NCBI RefSeq assembly: GCF_946885885.1
Contig: NZ_CAMPHN010000032.1
Location: 1-34,901 of the forward strand
From: an uncultured Pseudomonas sp.
GTDB lineage: Bacteria; Pseudomonadota; Gammaproteobacteria; Pseudomonadales; Pseudomonadaceae
Reading direction: 5' to 3'
DNA length: 34,901 bases
Shown here: one piece after another, positions 1-8,312 of the stretch
Position numbering within the stretch: position 1 is the first letter of the stretch
Layout of the letters: every line of letters begins with the position of its first letter
The notes under the pieces: model-generated
What the model was told of the DNA's origin: nothing
Database searches by the model: none
Seen by the model: the letters and a program-made list of their open reading frames with translations, nothing else
Program-made: the position numbers and the translations under genes

Positions 1-122
1 TTTACGCATGCTCAACTCCAGCTACCGGGCCTCGGGGGGCGGCAGTTTACCCCTGCCCAGGCCCAAGGCTCAACGCACGCGAGCGAACTGCCTTGTGTAA
101 CATGGCCAACAGGGCGATAACA

Positions 123-166
123 GGCGACTTAGGTCGCCCCTGGACCAGGGCCGTAGCACCTATACT
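123..166 (+). promoter_or_regulatory. candidate promoter and dyads ahead of the SulP gene
   Basis: A TATACT hexamer at 161-166 would serve as a -10 box about 26 bases before the chosen start codon. Upstream lie two adjacent dyads: GGCGAC-TTAG-GTCGCC (123-138) and CCCTGG-A-CCAGGG (138-150). They occupy the -35 region, where no good TTGACA match is seen. An activator or repressor site is possible. This is inferred from sequence only. Confidence 0.3.
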
Positions 167-191
167 GCGATCAACCACCGTGGACACCATC

Positions 192-1931
192 ATGTTGCCA
201 GCCCAACCCGCGCTGTTCGCCGCCTTGCGTCAAAGCCTGCGTGGCGGTTACTCCTGGAAGCACCTGCGCGGCGACCTGAGCGCCGGCCTGACGGTCGGCA
301 TCATCGCCATTCCACTGGCCATGGCGCTGGCGATCGCGGTCGGTGTGGCGCCGCAACACGGCCTCTATACGGTACTGGTGGCGGGCGCGCTGATCGCCCT
401 GTGCGGCGGCTCGCGTTTCAACGTATCCGGCCCCACCGCGGCCTTTGTGGTGATTCTGCTGCCGATCACCCAGCAGTTCGGCCTCGGCGGTTTGCTGTTG
501 TGCACACTGATGGCCGGAATGATCCTGATCGCGCTCGGCCTGCTGCGCGCCGGCCGGCTGATCGAATTCATCCCCTACCCGGTGACCTTGGGCTTCACCG
601 CCGGCATCGGCATCGTTATCGCCACCCTGCAGATCAAGGATCTGCTCGGTCTGAGCCTGGCCTCCCAGCCGAACAACTATATCGAGCAGCTCAACGCGCT
701 GTTGCACGCGTTGCCCAGCCTTCAGCTGGGCGACAGCCTGGTGGCGCTGGTGTGTCTGGCAGTACTGTTGATCTGGCCGCGCTGGGTGCCGAAAATTCCC
801 GGCCACCTGGTGGCGCTGACCCTGGGCGCGTTGCTGAGCCTGATGCTGGAGTCCATGGGTCTGCCGGTGGCGACCCTCGGCGAGCGCTTCAGCTACAGCC
901 TGGACGGTGTCGCGCATGCCGGCATTCCACCGTTCCTGCCGAGCTTCGCCTGGCCCTGGCAATTGCCCGGCGCCGATGGCCAACCCTTGCAGATGAGCTT
1001 CGAGCTGGTGCGTCAACTGCTCGCCCCGGCATTTGCCATCGCCATGCTCGGGGCGATCGAGTCGCTGCTCTGCGCGGTGGTCGCCGACGGCATGACCGGC
1101 AGCAAGCACGATCCCAATGGCGAGCTGATCGGCCAGGGCATCGGCAACCTGGTCGCGCCGCTGTTCGGCGGCATCACCGCCACCGCCGCCATCGCCCGCA
1201 GTGCGGCCAATGTGCGTGCCGGGGCTTTTTCGCCGTTGGCCGCGGTAATCCACTCGGCTGTGGTGCTGATCGCCATCGTGTTTCTCGCACCGCTGTTCAG
1301 CTACTTGCCGATGGCCGCGCTGGCCGCCCTGCTGCTGATGGTGGCGTGGAACATGAGCGAAGCGCGGCATGTGCGCCACACCCTGCGCATCGCCCCGCGC
1401 AACGATGTGCTGGTGCTGCTCACCTGCCTGATCCTCACGGTGCTGTTCGACATGGTGCTGGCGGTCGGCGTCGGCCTGCTGCTGGCCGCCGGTCTGTTCA
1501 TCAAACGCATGAGCGACCTGACCGACACCGAAAGCCTGCCCCGGCATTTCCATCAGGCACTGAACGACTTGCCGGAGCATGTCCTGGTCTACGCCATCCG
1601 CGGCCCGTTGTTCTTCGGCGCCGCGGAAAAAGCCCTGAGCGTGCTACGCCGCTTCACCCCGGGAGTCAAGGTGGTGATCGTCGACATCAGCGCCGTACCC
1701 TTATTGGATATGACCGCCCTGGCGGCACTGAACAATGTGTTGCGCGACTACCGCGAGCAGAACGTCGGCCTGGTGCTCAGCGGCCCAACGCCCCAGGTGC
1801 GCCTGCAGCTGCGCCGCGCGGGCATACAAAGGATCGAAGGACAACTGGCCTATGTGCGCGATCTGGCCCAGGCCAGGGAAAAAGCCCTACGCTGGCTGAC
1901 GCCGAAGGATGATGGGGAAGCTCACCTGTAG
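192..1931 (+). CDS. SulP family anion transporter with C-terminal STAS domain
   Basis: Predicted inner-membrane SLC26/SulP transporter of 579 aa, a usual length for the family. The first two thirds are strongly hydrophobic. They begin with the SulP signature region (DLSAGLTVGIIAIPLAMALA, then the NVSGPTAA motif) and run through roughly a dozen membrane segments. The last ~110 residues form a soluble STAS-like domain (VVIVDISAVPLLDMTALAAL). Substrates in this family include sulfate, bicarbonate and C4-dicarboxylates (DauA). The substrate here cannot be read from sequence. The ATG at 192 is preferred because the family alignment begins at MLPAQPA and a -10-like box lies just upstream. An in-frame ATG at 93 would add 33 residues of non-family sequence. 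The TAG stop lies inside a dispersed repeat that follows directly. Confidence 0.9.
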   Translation: MLPAQPALFAALRQSLRGGYSWKHLRGDLSAGLTVGIIAIPLAMALAIAVGVAPQHGLYTVLVAGALIALCGGSRFNVSGPTAAFVVILLPITQQFGLGGLLLCTLMAGMILIALGLLRAGRLIEFIPYPVTLGFTAGIGIVIATLQIKDLLGLSLASQPNNYIEQLNALLHALPSLQLGDSLVALVCLAVLLIWPRWVPKIPGHLVALTLGALLSLMLESMGLPVATLGERFSYSLDGVAHAGIPPFLPSFAWPWQLPGADGQPLQMSFELVRQLLAPAFAIAMLGAIESLLCAVVADGMTGSKHDPNGELIGQGIGNLVAPLFGGITATAAIARSAANVRAGAFSPLAAVIHSAVVLIAIVFLAPLFSYLPMAALAALLLMVAWNMSEARHVRHTLRIAPRNDVLVLLTCLILTVLFDMVLAVGVGLLLAAGLFIKRMSDLTDTESLPRHFHQALNDLPEHVLVYAIRGPLFFGAAEKALSVLRRFTPGVKVVIVDISAVPLLDMTALAALNNVLRDYREQNVGLVLSGPTPQVRLQLRRAGIQRIEGQLAYVRDLAQAREKALRWLTPKDDGEAHL

Positions 1932-2101
1932 CCTGGATGAAATCCGGGAGCGGTTTTCGGGCGCCAATATGCCCCGGATGTCGGGCTACGAAGCTGCAAA
2001 GAACGCGGCCCGTAGCCCGAATAAGCGCCAGCGCAATCCGGGAAAGATCCTGTGTATGCACCACCGCTCCCGGATTGCGCCGAAGGCTTATTCGGGCTAC
2101 A
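1928..2101. repeat. family-1 dispersed repeats (GTAGCCCG...ATCCGGG), four units
   Basis: Four related units fill the gap between the convergent SulP and wbuC genes: GTAGCCTGGATGAAATCCGG (1928-1947), CCCGGATGTCGGGCTAC (about 1973-1989), and a longer inverted pair at 2011-2043 and 2069-2101 in which GTAGCCCGAATAAGC and GCAATCCGGGA face their complements. The RNA would fold into long hairpins and could end transcription from both genes, though no T-run follows. The repeat is REP-like in size. Its outer GTAGCC ends provide the TAG stop codons of both flanking genes. Confidence 0.8.
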
Positions 2102-2570
2102 GAAACTGCGTGTGCATCCAGGTCTGGTATTCGGCGACGCCGGGTTCGCCTTCACGCGGCGCCCAGTCAGCCAATTCGCCCTCGCCCACGGGTTTATAAG
2201 GGCCGGCTTTGCATTCGAAGAGGATGCTATCGGCCTCCAGCACCACCAGCGCATGGAACACCCCCGGCGGCAGATCGACGCCGATGCAATCGCCGCCGGC
2301 TTGCAGTACGCGCTTATCCAGCACCTCGCCCGCCTCGTTGAAAATCAGCAGCCCCAGGCGCCCCTTGAGCACTAGCAGGGCTTCGGCCTTGTCGGCCGAA
2401 AGGTGGCGATGCGGCGGGATATAGGTGTCCGGCTGCAAACCCACGGCCATGCGGTGGCAGGGCTCGTCCATCTGGTGGAAGTTATGGTGTTGGCGCTGCC
2501 GTGGGCTGGCCGCGGCTTGAGCGGCCAGTTCACCGAACAGATGCTGATCGAGAAACCGCGGTGCGCTCAT
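2097..2570 (-). CDS. WbuC family cupin-fold metalloprotein
   Basis: A 157-aa protein with a cupin core. PPHRH (about residues 52-56) plus an acidic stretch resemble the first metal-binding cupin motif, and GVFHALVV (about 103-110) resembles the second. Overall it matches the WbuC family, best known beside lipopolysaccharide genes and of uncertain function. Its ATG overlaps the TGA of the upstream phosphoribosyltransferase gene (ATGA at 2567-2570), so the two are probably co-transcribed and translationally coupled. The stop codon is formed by the GTAGCCCG end of a dispersed repeat. The family call is good; the enzymatic role is unknown. Confidence 0.85.
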   Translation of the reverse strand: MSAPRFLDQHLFGELAAQAAASPRQRQHHNFHQMDEPCHRMAVGLQPDTYIPPHRHLSADKAEALLVLKGRLGLLIFNEAGEVLDKRVLQAGGDCIGVDLPPGVFHALVVLEADSILFECKAGPYKPVGEGELADWAPREGEPGVAEYQTWMHTQFL

Positions 2571-3124
2571 AGGCCCTTGACCGCGTAAATCCCCGGCGCA
2601 TTACGCCAATAGCCCTTGTAATCCATGCCATAGCCGAAGATATAGCGGTCGATGCATGGCAGGCCGACGAAATCGGCTTTCAGGTCCGGGCGCGCCTTGC
2701 GCTGGTGGTCCTTGTCGATCAGCACGGCGGTGTGCACGGCGCGGGCGCCGGCGTGGTGGCAAAAGTCGATGATCGCGCCCAGGGTGTGACCTTCATCGAG
2801 GATGTCGTCGATGATCAGCACGTCGCGGTCGATAAACGAGATTTCCGGCTTGGCCTTCCAGAACAGCTCGCCGCCGCTGGTTTCGTTGCGGTAACGGGTG
2901 GCGTGCAGGTAGGACAGCTCCAACGGGAAGTCGAGCTTGGGCAGCAGTTTGCCGGTGAAGATCAGACCGCCATTCATCACGCAGAACACCACGGGGTTGC
3001 GCTCGGCCAACTGGCTGTTGATGGTCGTGGCCATGCGCTCGATGGCCGCTTCCACTTCGGCCTCGTTGTACAGGCAATCGGCTTCGGCCATGACTTGGCG
3101 GATATGCGCGAGATCGGCGGGCAT
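2567..3124 (-). CDS. hypoxanthine-guanine phosphoribosyltransferase
   Basis: A cytoplasmic purine-salvage enzyme of 185 aa that joins hypoxanthine or guanine to PRPP. The PRPP-binding motif DVLIIDDILDEGHTL is clear, and VVFCVMNGGLIF fits the first substrate loop of type I phosphoribosyltransferases. The start at 3124 (MPADLAHIR) has a good GAGGAA Shine-Dalgarno seven bases upstream. A longer in-frame opening to 3235 reads through the intergenic region and is unlikely. It is divergent from upp, so purine and pyrimidine salvage genes share a 254-bp control region, and it overlaps wbuC by four bases. The gene symbol hpt is commonly used, but this lineage differs somewhat from E. coli Hpt. Confidence 0.9.
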   Translation of the reverse strand: MPADLAHIRQVMAEADCLYNEAEVEAAIERMATTINSQLAERNPVVFCVMNGGLIFTGKLLPKLDFPLELSYLHATRYRNETSGGELFWKAKPEISFIDRDVLIIDDILDEGHTLGAIIDFCHHAGARAVHTAVLIDKDHQRKARPDLKADFVGLPCIDRYIFGYGMDYKGYWRNAPGIYAVKGL

Positions 3125-3266
3125 GCTGTTTCCTCTTGATTGGATGACGCCGCACCAACCAGAAAACCTGATCGATACGTCAAAATAAAAGCCGGCAAAG
3201 GTACCCATCCGCACCGAACAGGGCAAGCCTTGCACGTCACTTACCGGCGATAGGCGAAATTTAGCC

Positions 3267-3284
3267 GTAAATTGACCAATTTAC
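3267..3284. promoter_or_regulatory. perfect palindrome between HPRT and upp genes
   Basis: GTAAATT-GACC-AATTTAC is a perfect 7-bp inverted repeat with a 4-bp centre, in an AT-rich patch of the divergent 254-bp intergenic region. It lies about 95 bp before upp and 143 bp before the HPRT start. The shape fits a dimeric repressor operator for nucleotide salvage. The bound regulator cannot be named from the sequence. Confidence 0.4.
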
Positions 3285-3378
3285 CCGCTGCCGGCGCAGA
3301 TAAGCGCATGGCCAATGCTTTAATCTAAGCCAACTGTTCTAAGCCACCCTTCGCACCGCCCTGCTGGAGACCTCAGCC

Positions 3379-4017
3379 ATGCCCATCCACGAGATCCGCC
3401 ATCCGCTGATCCGCCACAAACTCGGCCTGATGCGCCGCGCCGATATCAGCACGAAGAATTTCCGCGAGCTGGCCCAGGAAGTCGGTGCGCTGCTGACCTA
3501 CGAAGCGACCAAGGATCTGCCCCTGGAAAACTACGAGATCCAAGGCTGGTCAGGCCCGGTGCAGGTGGAGAAGATTTCCGGCAAGAAGATCACCGTGGTG
3601 CCGATCCTGCGCGCCGGTATCGGCATGCTCGATGGCGTGCTCAGTTTAATCCCCGGCGCCAAGGTCAGCGCCGTGGGCGTGGCGCGTAACGAGGAAACCC
3701 TGCAAGCGCATACCTACCTGGAAAAACTGGTACCGGAAATCGATGAGCGCCTGGCGATGATCATCGACCCGATGCTCGCCACCGGCGGCTCCATGGTCGC
3801 CACCATCGATCTGCTGAAACGCGCCGGCTGCAAGGAGATCCGCGCCATGGTGCTGGTCGCCGCCCCCGAAGGGATTAGGGCGGTGGCCGATGCCCACCCG
3901 GATGTGACCATCTTCACCGCCTCGATCGATCAACGTCTCAACGAACACGGCTACATCATTCCCGGCCTCGGCGATGCCGGCGACAAAATCTTCGGCACCA
4001 AGCAAAAGGACGCCTGA
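3379..4017 (+). CDS. upp: uracil phosphoribosyltransferase
   Basis: Converts uracil plus PRPP to UMP in pyrimidine salvage. The 212-aa length is typical. The N-terminus [19 protein letters not shown], the PILRAGIGM segment and the PRPP-binding loop [13 protein letters not shown] are all characteristic. The C-terminal [17 protein letters not shown] is the uracil-binding region of Upp. A GGAGA ribosome-binding site precedes the ATG. The uracil permease gene starts two bases after its stop, forming the usual upp-uraA pair in which imported uracil is trapped as UMP. Confidence 0.97.
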   Translation: MPIHEIRHPLIRHKLGLMRRADISTKNFRELAQEVGALLTYEATKDLPLENYEIQGWSGPVQVEKISGKKITVVPILRAGIGMLDGVLSLIPGAKVSAVGVARNEETLQAHTYLEKLVPEIDERLAMIIDPMLATGGSMVATIDLLKRAGCKEIRAMVLVAAPEGIRAVADAHPDVTIFTASIDQRLNEHGYIIPGLGDAGDKIFGTKQKDA

Positions 4018-4019
4018 AC

Positions 4020-5288
4020 ATGCAGGATCACATGCAAGATGCAACCTGGCGCCAGGCCCTGGCCGGCTCGCAAATGTTGTTCGTGGCTTTCGGCGCCCTG
4101 GTGCTGATGCCGCTGATCACCGGGATGGACCCGAACGTGGCGCTGTTCACCGCCGGTCTCGGCACCCTGATCTTTCATCTGGTGACGAAGAACCAGGTAC
4201 CGGTATTCCTCGCCTCCTCCTTCGCCTTTATCGCGCCCATCCTGGCGGCGAAAAGCGACTTCGGTTTGCCCGCCACCCTCGGCGGCCTGGTCGCCGCCGG
4301 TTTCGCCTATCTGCTGCTGGCCGCGGCGGTGAAGCTCAAAGGCACCGGCTTTATCGACCGCCTGCTGCCGCCGGTGGTGATAGGCCCGGTGATCATGGCG
4401 ATCGGCCTGGGCCTGGCGCCCGTGGCGGCGAATATGGCCATGGGCAAGGCCGGCGACGGCAGCGCGCAACTGGTGCCAAACGATATCGCCCTGATGATTT
4501 CCCTGCCGGCGCTGATCACCACCCTGCTGGTCGCGGTGATCGGCCGCGGCATCTTCCGCCTGATCCCGATCCTCTGCGGCATCGCCGTCGGCTACACACT
4601 GGCCTGGCTGTTCGGCGTGGTCGACTTCAGTCCGGTGGCCGCCGCGCCCTGGCTGGCGTTGCCGGATTTCGTCGCGCCGGAACTGCACTGGGGGGCGATC
4701 CTGTTCATCCTGCCGGTGGCCATCGCGCCGGCCATCGAACATATCGGCGACGTGCTGGCGATCGGCACCGTAACCGGCAAGAACTACCTGAAAGAACCGG
4801 GCCTGCACCGCACCCTGCTCGGCGATGGCCTGGCCACCTCGGCGGCCGGCCTGCTCGGCGGTCCACCGAACACCACCTATTCGGAAGTCACGGGCGCGGT
4901 GATGCTGACCAAGAACTTCAACCCCAAGGTGATGGTCTGGGCGGCGCTGATCGCCATGGTGCTGGCCTTTATCGGCAAGTTCGGCGCGGTGTTGCTGAGC
5001 ATCCCGGGGCCGGTGATGGGCGGTATTCTCTGCCTGCTGTTCGGCTCCATCGCGGTGGTCGGCCTGAACACCCTGATCCGCCATCAGGTCGACCTGTCCG
5101 AGGCACGCAACCTGGTGATAGTCGCGGTGACCCTGGTGTTCGGCATCGGCGGCATGGTGATCGGCGCCGGCGATATCAGCCTCAAAGGCATCTCGCTGTG
5201 CGGCATCATCGCCATCCTGCTCAACCTGCTGTTGCCGGGTGGCAAAGGCTGGCGCAGCAAGGCGCTGAGCGAAGAGCCGGCGGCCTGA
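4020..5288 (+). CDS. uraA: uracil-xanthine permease, NCS2 family
   Basis: Inner-membrane uracil:proton symporter of 422 aa with the 14-helix NCS2/UraA pattern of hydrophobic segments throughout. Family motifs include PVFLASSFAFIAPI near the N-terminal third and the conserved PAIEHIGDVLAIG and GGPPNTTYSE stretches. In UraA these carry the substrate- and proton-binding glutamates. The ATG lies two bases after the upp stop, with AAAGGA about 11 bases upstream inside upp. An alternative in-frame ATG four codons on would also work. No intrinsic terminator with a T-run is seen downstream; repeat-derived stem-loops follow. Confidence 0.95.
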   Translation: MQDHMQDATWRQALAGSQMLFVAFGALVLMPLITGMDPNVALFTAGLGTLIFHLVTKNQVPVFLASSFAFIAPILAAKSDFGLPATLGGLVAAGFAYLLLAAAVKLKGTGFIDRLLPPVVIGPVIMAIGLGLAPVAANMAMGKAGDGSAQLVPNDIALMISLPALITTLLVAVIGRGIFRLIPILCGIAVGYTLAWLFGVVDFSPVAAAPWLALPDFVAPELHWGAILFILPVAIAPAIEHIGDVLAIGTVTGKNYLKEPGLHRTLLGDGLATSAAGLLGGPPNTTYSEVTGAVMLTKNFNPKVMVWAALIAMVLAFIGKFGAVLLSIPGPVMGGILCLLFGSIAVVGLNTLIRHQVDLSEARNLVIVAVTLVFGIGGMVIGAGDISLKGISLCGIIAILLNLLLPGGKGWRSKALSEEPAA

Positions 5289-5289
5289 T

Positions 5290-5415
5290 TTTCGTTGGAT
5301 TGAGGCGCGCCCACGCTAGTTGTCGCCGACACCGCGTAACGACCTTGTTGGGTTACGCGGCGGCCGGCGACGATGTCGCTGCTTAAAAGACGATCTTGCC
5401 GCTAACCCAACCTAC
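5290..5415. repeat. degenerate family-2 repeat after uraA
   Basis: The inner dyad CCGCGTAAC...GTTACGCGG (5332-5340 and 5352-5360) is enclosed by GTCGCCG...CGGCGAC (5322-5328 and 5365-5371). A right end CTAACCCAACCTAC lies at 5402-5415. These parts match the better copies at 18801-18979 and 31630-31792, but a clear left end is missing. It may form the 3' end structure of the upp-uraA transcript. Confidence 0.5.
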
Positions 5416-5427
5416 TGCCTGGTACCT

Positions 5428-5562
5428 GGATGCAATCCGCGGGCTTCAACGCACCCATACCGCTATCGCAGGGTAAAACACCTTGGACGAAAGATTTCCC
5501 CGGATTGCATCCGGGCTACAGAAGCCTGATCGCGGCCATCCCGTAGCCCGATGCAATCCGGG
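5428..5562. repeat. family-1 dispersed repeats, three units
   Basis: Units at 5428-5444 (GGATGCAATCCGCGGGC), 5498-5519 (CCCGGATTGCATCCGGGCTA) and 5543-5562 (GTAGCCCGATGCAATCCGGG). The last two face each other and would form a hairpin. With the flanking family-2 remnant and the MITE, they make the 450-bp gap between uraA and the MFS gene entirely repeat-derived. No gene is seen in this gap. Confidence 0.75.
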
Positions 5563-5598
5563 AGCGGACTTATAGCCGCTGCCGATATCGGCCCTTAG

Positions 5599-5738
5599 CA
5601 GGCCGTTGAAAAACTACCTGCGTTGGCAATACTGCGTTAAAAACGGCCTCGGAATGCTCATTTACAGCCAGTAAACTCCGCTTCCTCGGCCGTTTTTGCC
5701 TTGTCTTGCCTGCCTCTCCTACATTTTTCAACGGCCTG
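5599..5738. mobile_element. 140-bp MITE-like element with 15-bp terminal inverted repeats
   Basis: Perfect 15-bp terminal inverted repeats CAGGCCGTTGAAAAA (5599-5613) and TTTTTCAACGGCCTG (5724-5738) are flanked by a direct TTAG on both sides (5595-5598 and 5739-5742), as expected for a 4-bp target duplication. An inner pair AAAAACGGCC...GGCCGTTTTT makes most of the element foldable. It has no coding capacity, so it would need a transposase in trans. The right-hand TTAG supplies the stop codon of the adjacent MFS gene. Confidence 0.75.
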
Positions 5739-7142
5739 TTAGGCATCCCCGGATTGCATCCGTCCCACGGGCAAAGCCGGGGCCACTTTGTGGCTGGCCG
5801 GGCTGGCTGCCCATTGCTGCAGGCGCACCACGCTGTCGCGATAGGGTTTGAGGCTCATGCTCAACAGCACGATCGAGCTGAACACCGCGAGGCTGGTGAC
5901 GATCAGCAGCGAGTAGCGTAGCGCCTGATCGTCGGCGAACACGTAGTCGGTCACCAGTGCCACGGCGGTCGGGCCGATGCCCAGGCCGATCAGGGTAATG
6001 ACGAACAGATAGATCGCCGAGGCTTGGCCGCGCATCGAGTTGGGCATGATTTCCTGAATGGCCGCAGGCGCCACGCCAAACGGCATGCTCAGGAAGAACA
6101 CCGCCGGGGCGGTGAGGATCGCCGCCCAGAGCGCGGTTTCCATCAATGGGAATAGCAGCACGAAGGGCGCGGCGCCTATGGCGGCATAGAGGCCGACGCG
6201 CATATTGGCGTCGCTGCTGCCGCGCTTGGCCATCCAATCGGCCAGGCGCCCGCCGAAGACGATGCCCAGGCAACCGAACACGGCCACGATGATGCCGTAG
6301 ACGATACCGACCTGACCGGCGTCCCAACCATAGGTGCGGATAAAGAAGGTCGGAATCCAGGCCGCGCTGCCGTAGCCGGCGAAGGCCAGGCCCGCGAAGC
6401 CGAAGTTGTGGCAAAGCACGGTGCGTTTGTTGGCCCGGATATAACGCCCGACATCCGCCAAAGGCACCGCCACACCGGCGCCGACGCCGCGCCGCGTCGG
6501 CTCCTTGACCGCCAGCATAAGCAAGGTGAACAGCACCCCGGCGGCGCCCAGGGCGAGAAAGATCAACTGCCAGGGCCGCACTTCGCCAAGCACCGGCAAC
6601 AGCACGTCGCCCTGGGCCGAGGCCAGTTTGATCACCAGGCCGCCGAACAGAAACGCCAAACCGGAGCCCAGGTAAACGCCCATCGAATAAACGCTGATCG
6701 CGGTGGCGCGGCGTTCGGCGGGGAAGCTGTCGGCGATCAATGAATAGGCCGCCGGCGACAGGGCGGCTTCGCCGACACCGACACCGATCCGGCAGAGCAG
6801 AAATTGCCAGTACAGCTTGGCCATGCCGCAGGCGGCGGTGGCCGCGCTCCAGAACAGGATGCCGATGGCGATCAGCCCGCGGCGGCTGCGGGTATCGGCC
6901 ATACGCCCCAGGGGAATGCCGCACACGGTATAGAACAAGGCGAAGGACAGGCCCATCAGCAGGCTCATCTGGGTGTCGCTGATCATCAGATCGCGGCGGA
7001 TCGGCGCCACCAGCAGGTTGAGAATCTGCCGATCGATAAAGGACAGCACATAGGCCACCATCAGGATGATGACAGTGACCCAGGCGCGGGTACTGGAGGG
7101 ATAGCCGTTATTATTGTTGGGCACTGGCGGGCTCCTCGGCAC
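5739..7142 (-). CDS. MFS transporter, spinster-like family
   Basis: A 467-aa inner-membrane major facilitator with twelve predicted helices. The first-helix motif VLSFIDRQILNLL, the loop 2-3 motif GIPLGRMADTRSRRGL and the helix 5 region GVGVGEAALSPAAYSLI are typical of spinster-type MFS proteins. The substrate is not deducible. It follows hemH on the same strand, 134 bp away, across a cruciform-like repeat. The last residues (VGRMQSGDA) are encoded by a family-1 repeat and the TAA by the flank of the MITE. The native C-terminus therefore appears to have been replaced or extended after repeat insertion, without harming the transporter core. Confidence 0.88.
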   Translation of the reverse strand: MPRSPPVPNNNNGYPSSTRAWVTVIILMVAYVLSFIDRQILNLLVAPIRRDLMISDTQMSLLMGLSFALFYTVCGIPLGRMADTRSRRGLIAIGILFWSAATAACGMAKLYWQFLLCRIGVGVGEAALSPAAYSLIADSFPAERRATAISVYSMGVYLGSGLAFLFGGLVIKLASAQGDVLLPVLGEVRPWQLIFLALGAAGVLFTLLMLAVKEPTRRGVGAGVAVPLADVGRYIRANKRTVLCHNFGFAGLAFAGYGSAAWIPTFFIRTYGWDAGQVGIVYGIIVAVFGCLGIVFGGRLADWMAKRGSSDANMRVGLYAAIGAAPFVLLFPLMETALWAAILTAPAVFFLSMPFGVAPAAIQEIMPNSMRGQASAIYLFVITLIGLGIGPTAVALVTDYVFADDQALRYSLLIVTSLAVFSSIVLLSMSLKPYRDSVVRLQQWAASPASHKVAPALPVGRMQSGDA

Positions 7143-7187
7143 CGCTTACGCGATGCGCGACGGTTGAAAGTGCCATCAGCTTAGGCC

Positions 7188-7270
7188 GATAACGCCTGTG
7201 TCGAGTATCGCTCGAAGGCGTTATCAGCCTGGCGAATGCAGTGCATCCTTTCGGACGAATGCTCGCCAGG
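7188..7270. repeat. two adjacent dyads between hemH and the MFS gene
   Basis: GATAACGCCT (7188-7197) pairs with AGGCGTTATC (7216-7225). Nested inside is TCGAG-TATCG-CTCGA (7201-7215). Right beside it CCTGGCGA (7228-7235) pairs with TCGCCAGG (7263-7270) around a further dyad containing ATGCAGTGCAT. The pair starts seven bases after the hemH stop and ends about 46 bases before the MFS start on the minus strand. Likely roles are transcription attenuation or mRNA 3'-end stabilisation. No U-run makes it a standard terminator. Confidence 0.6.
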
Positions 7271-7276
7271 CACTAC

Positions 7277-8299
7277 TCAGAGCATCAACGGCGCGCGCTC
7301 GCTCAGTGTTCGCAAGGCGGCCGCCCAACTCGGGTGATCGTTCAGGCAGGACACCAGTTGCAGGCTTTCGCCGCCGGCCGCGATAAATTGCTCGCGTCCG
7401 CGGTCGCCGATTTCCTCCAGGGTTTCGATGCAGTCGGCGACGAACGCCGGGCACATCACCAACAGCTTCTTCACGCCCTGCTTGGCCAATTCGTCCAGCC
7501 GTGTTTCGGTGTAGGGTTCTATCCACTTGGCCCGGCCCAGGCGGGACTGGAAGGACACCGACCACTGCTCCGGGCGCAGGCCCATGCGCGCGGCAAAGGC
7601 TTCGGCGCTGCGCAGGCATTGCGCGCGGTAGCAGGTGGCGAGCACCTCGGGCGGCGCCGTGCGGCAGCAGTCCGGGCCTTTCAGGCAGTGGCCGCTGGGG
7701 TCGAGCTTGTGCAGATGACGCTCGGGCAAGCCGTGATAGCTGAGCAGCAGGTGATCGAAATCCTGCTCGAGGTAGGGTTTGGCGCTGTCCACCAGGGCAT
7801 CGAGGTATTCCGGCTGGTCGTAGAACGGCCGCAGGATGGCGAAACGCAAGTCGAGCTTGCGCTCGCGCACCACCCGTAGCGCTTCCTCGATCACCGTGGT
7901 CACGGTGCTGTCGGCGAACTGCGGGTACAGGGGTGCCAGGGTCACCTGTTTGACGCCCTGCCCCGCCAACTCGACGAGTACCGTCTCGATCGACGGCTCG
8001 CCGTACCGCATCGCCAAGGCCACCGGGCCATGCGGCCATTGGCCTTGCATCGCCGCTTGCAAGCGCTTGCTCAGCACCACCAGGGGCGAGCCGTCCGGCC
8101 ACCAGATCGAAGCGTAGGCATGCGCCGAGGCCGCCGGGCGCTTGAGCAGGATCAGCGACACCAGCAAGCGGCGCACCGGCCACGGCAGGTCGATCACATA
8201 AGGGTCCATCAGGAACTGATTGAGGTAACGCCGCACATCAGCCACTTCGGTCGACGCGGGAGAGCCCAGGTTGACCAGTAACAAGGCATGATCAGTCAT
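7277..8299 (-). CDS. hemH: ferrochelatase
   Basis: Inserts Fe2+ into protoporphyrin IX in the last step of heme synthesis. The protein has 340 aa, typical of bacterial HemH. LLVNLGSP near the N-terminus and [12 protein letters not shown] (about residues 190-201) carry the family signature with the invariant catalytic histidine. Cysteines in GPDCCRTA and [17 protein letters not shown] sit in regions conserved in ferrochelatases; a [2Fe-2S] cluster was not assessed. The start at 8299 ([10 protein letters not shown]) has AGGA upstream. Longer in-frame starts read into the neighbouring gene. It lies 13 bases after the epimerase-family gene and is probably in one operon with it. Confidence 0.95.
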   Translation of the reverse strand: MTDHALLLVNLGSPASTEVADVRRYLNQFLMDPYVIDLPWPVRRLLVSLILLKRPAASAHAYASIWWPDGSPLVVLSKRLQAAMQGQWPHGPVALAMRYGEPSIETVLVELAGQGVKQVTLAPLYPQFADSTVTTVIEEALRVVRERKLDLRFAILRPFYDQPEYLDALVDSAKPYLEQDFDHLLLSYHGLPERHLHKLDPSGHCLKGPDCCRTAPPEVLATCYRAQCLRSAEAFAARMGLRPEQWSVSFQSRLGRAKWIEPYTETRLDELAKQGVKKLLVMCPAFVADCIETLEEIGDRGREQFIAAGGESLQLVSCLNDHPSWAAALRTLSERAPLML

Positions 8300-8312
8300 A
8301 CATCTTCCTAGT

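Noticed and set aside
1..92. Terminator of a gene upstream of the window (GGGCCT 27-32 with AGGCCC 59-64)
   Set aside because: The stem is imperfect, has no T-run, and the preceding gene is not visible.
3272..3304. TTGACC / GATAAG as the upp promoter
   Set aside because: Spacing is 21 bp, too long; the TTGACC is part of a perfect palindrome and more likely operator sequence.
3951..5084. Long minus-strand open frame opposite uraA
   Set aside because: Its product is rich in Gln, His, Arg and Asp without family resemblance; uraA on the other strand is certain.
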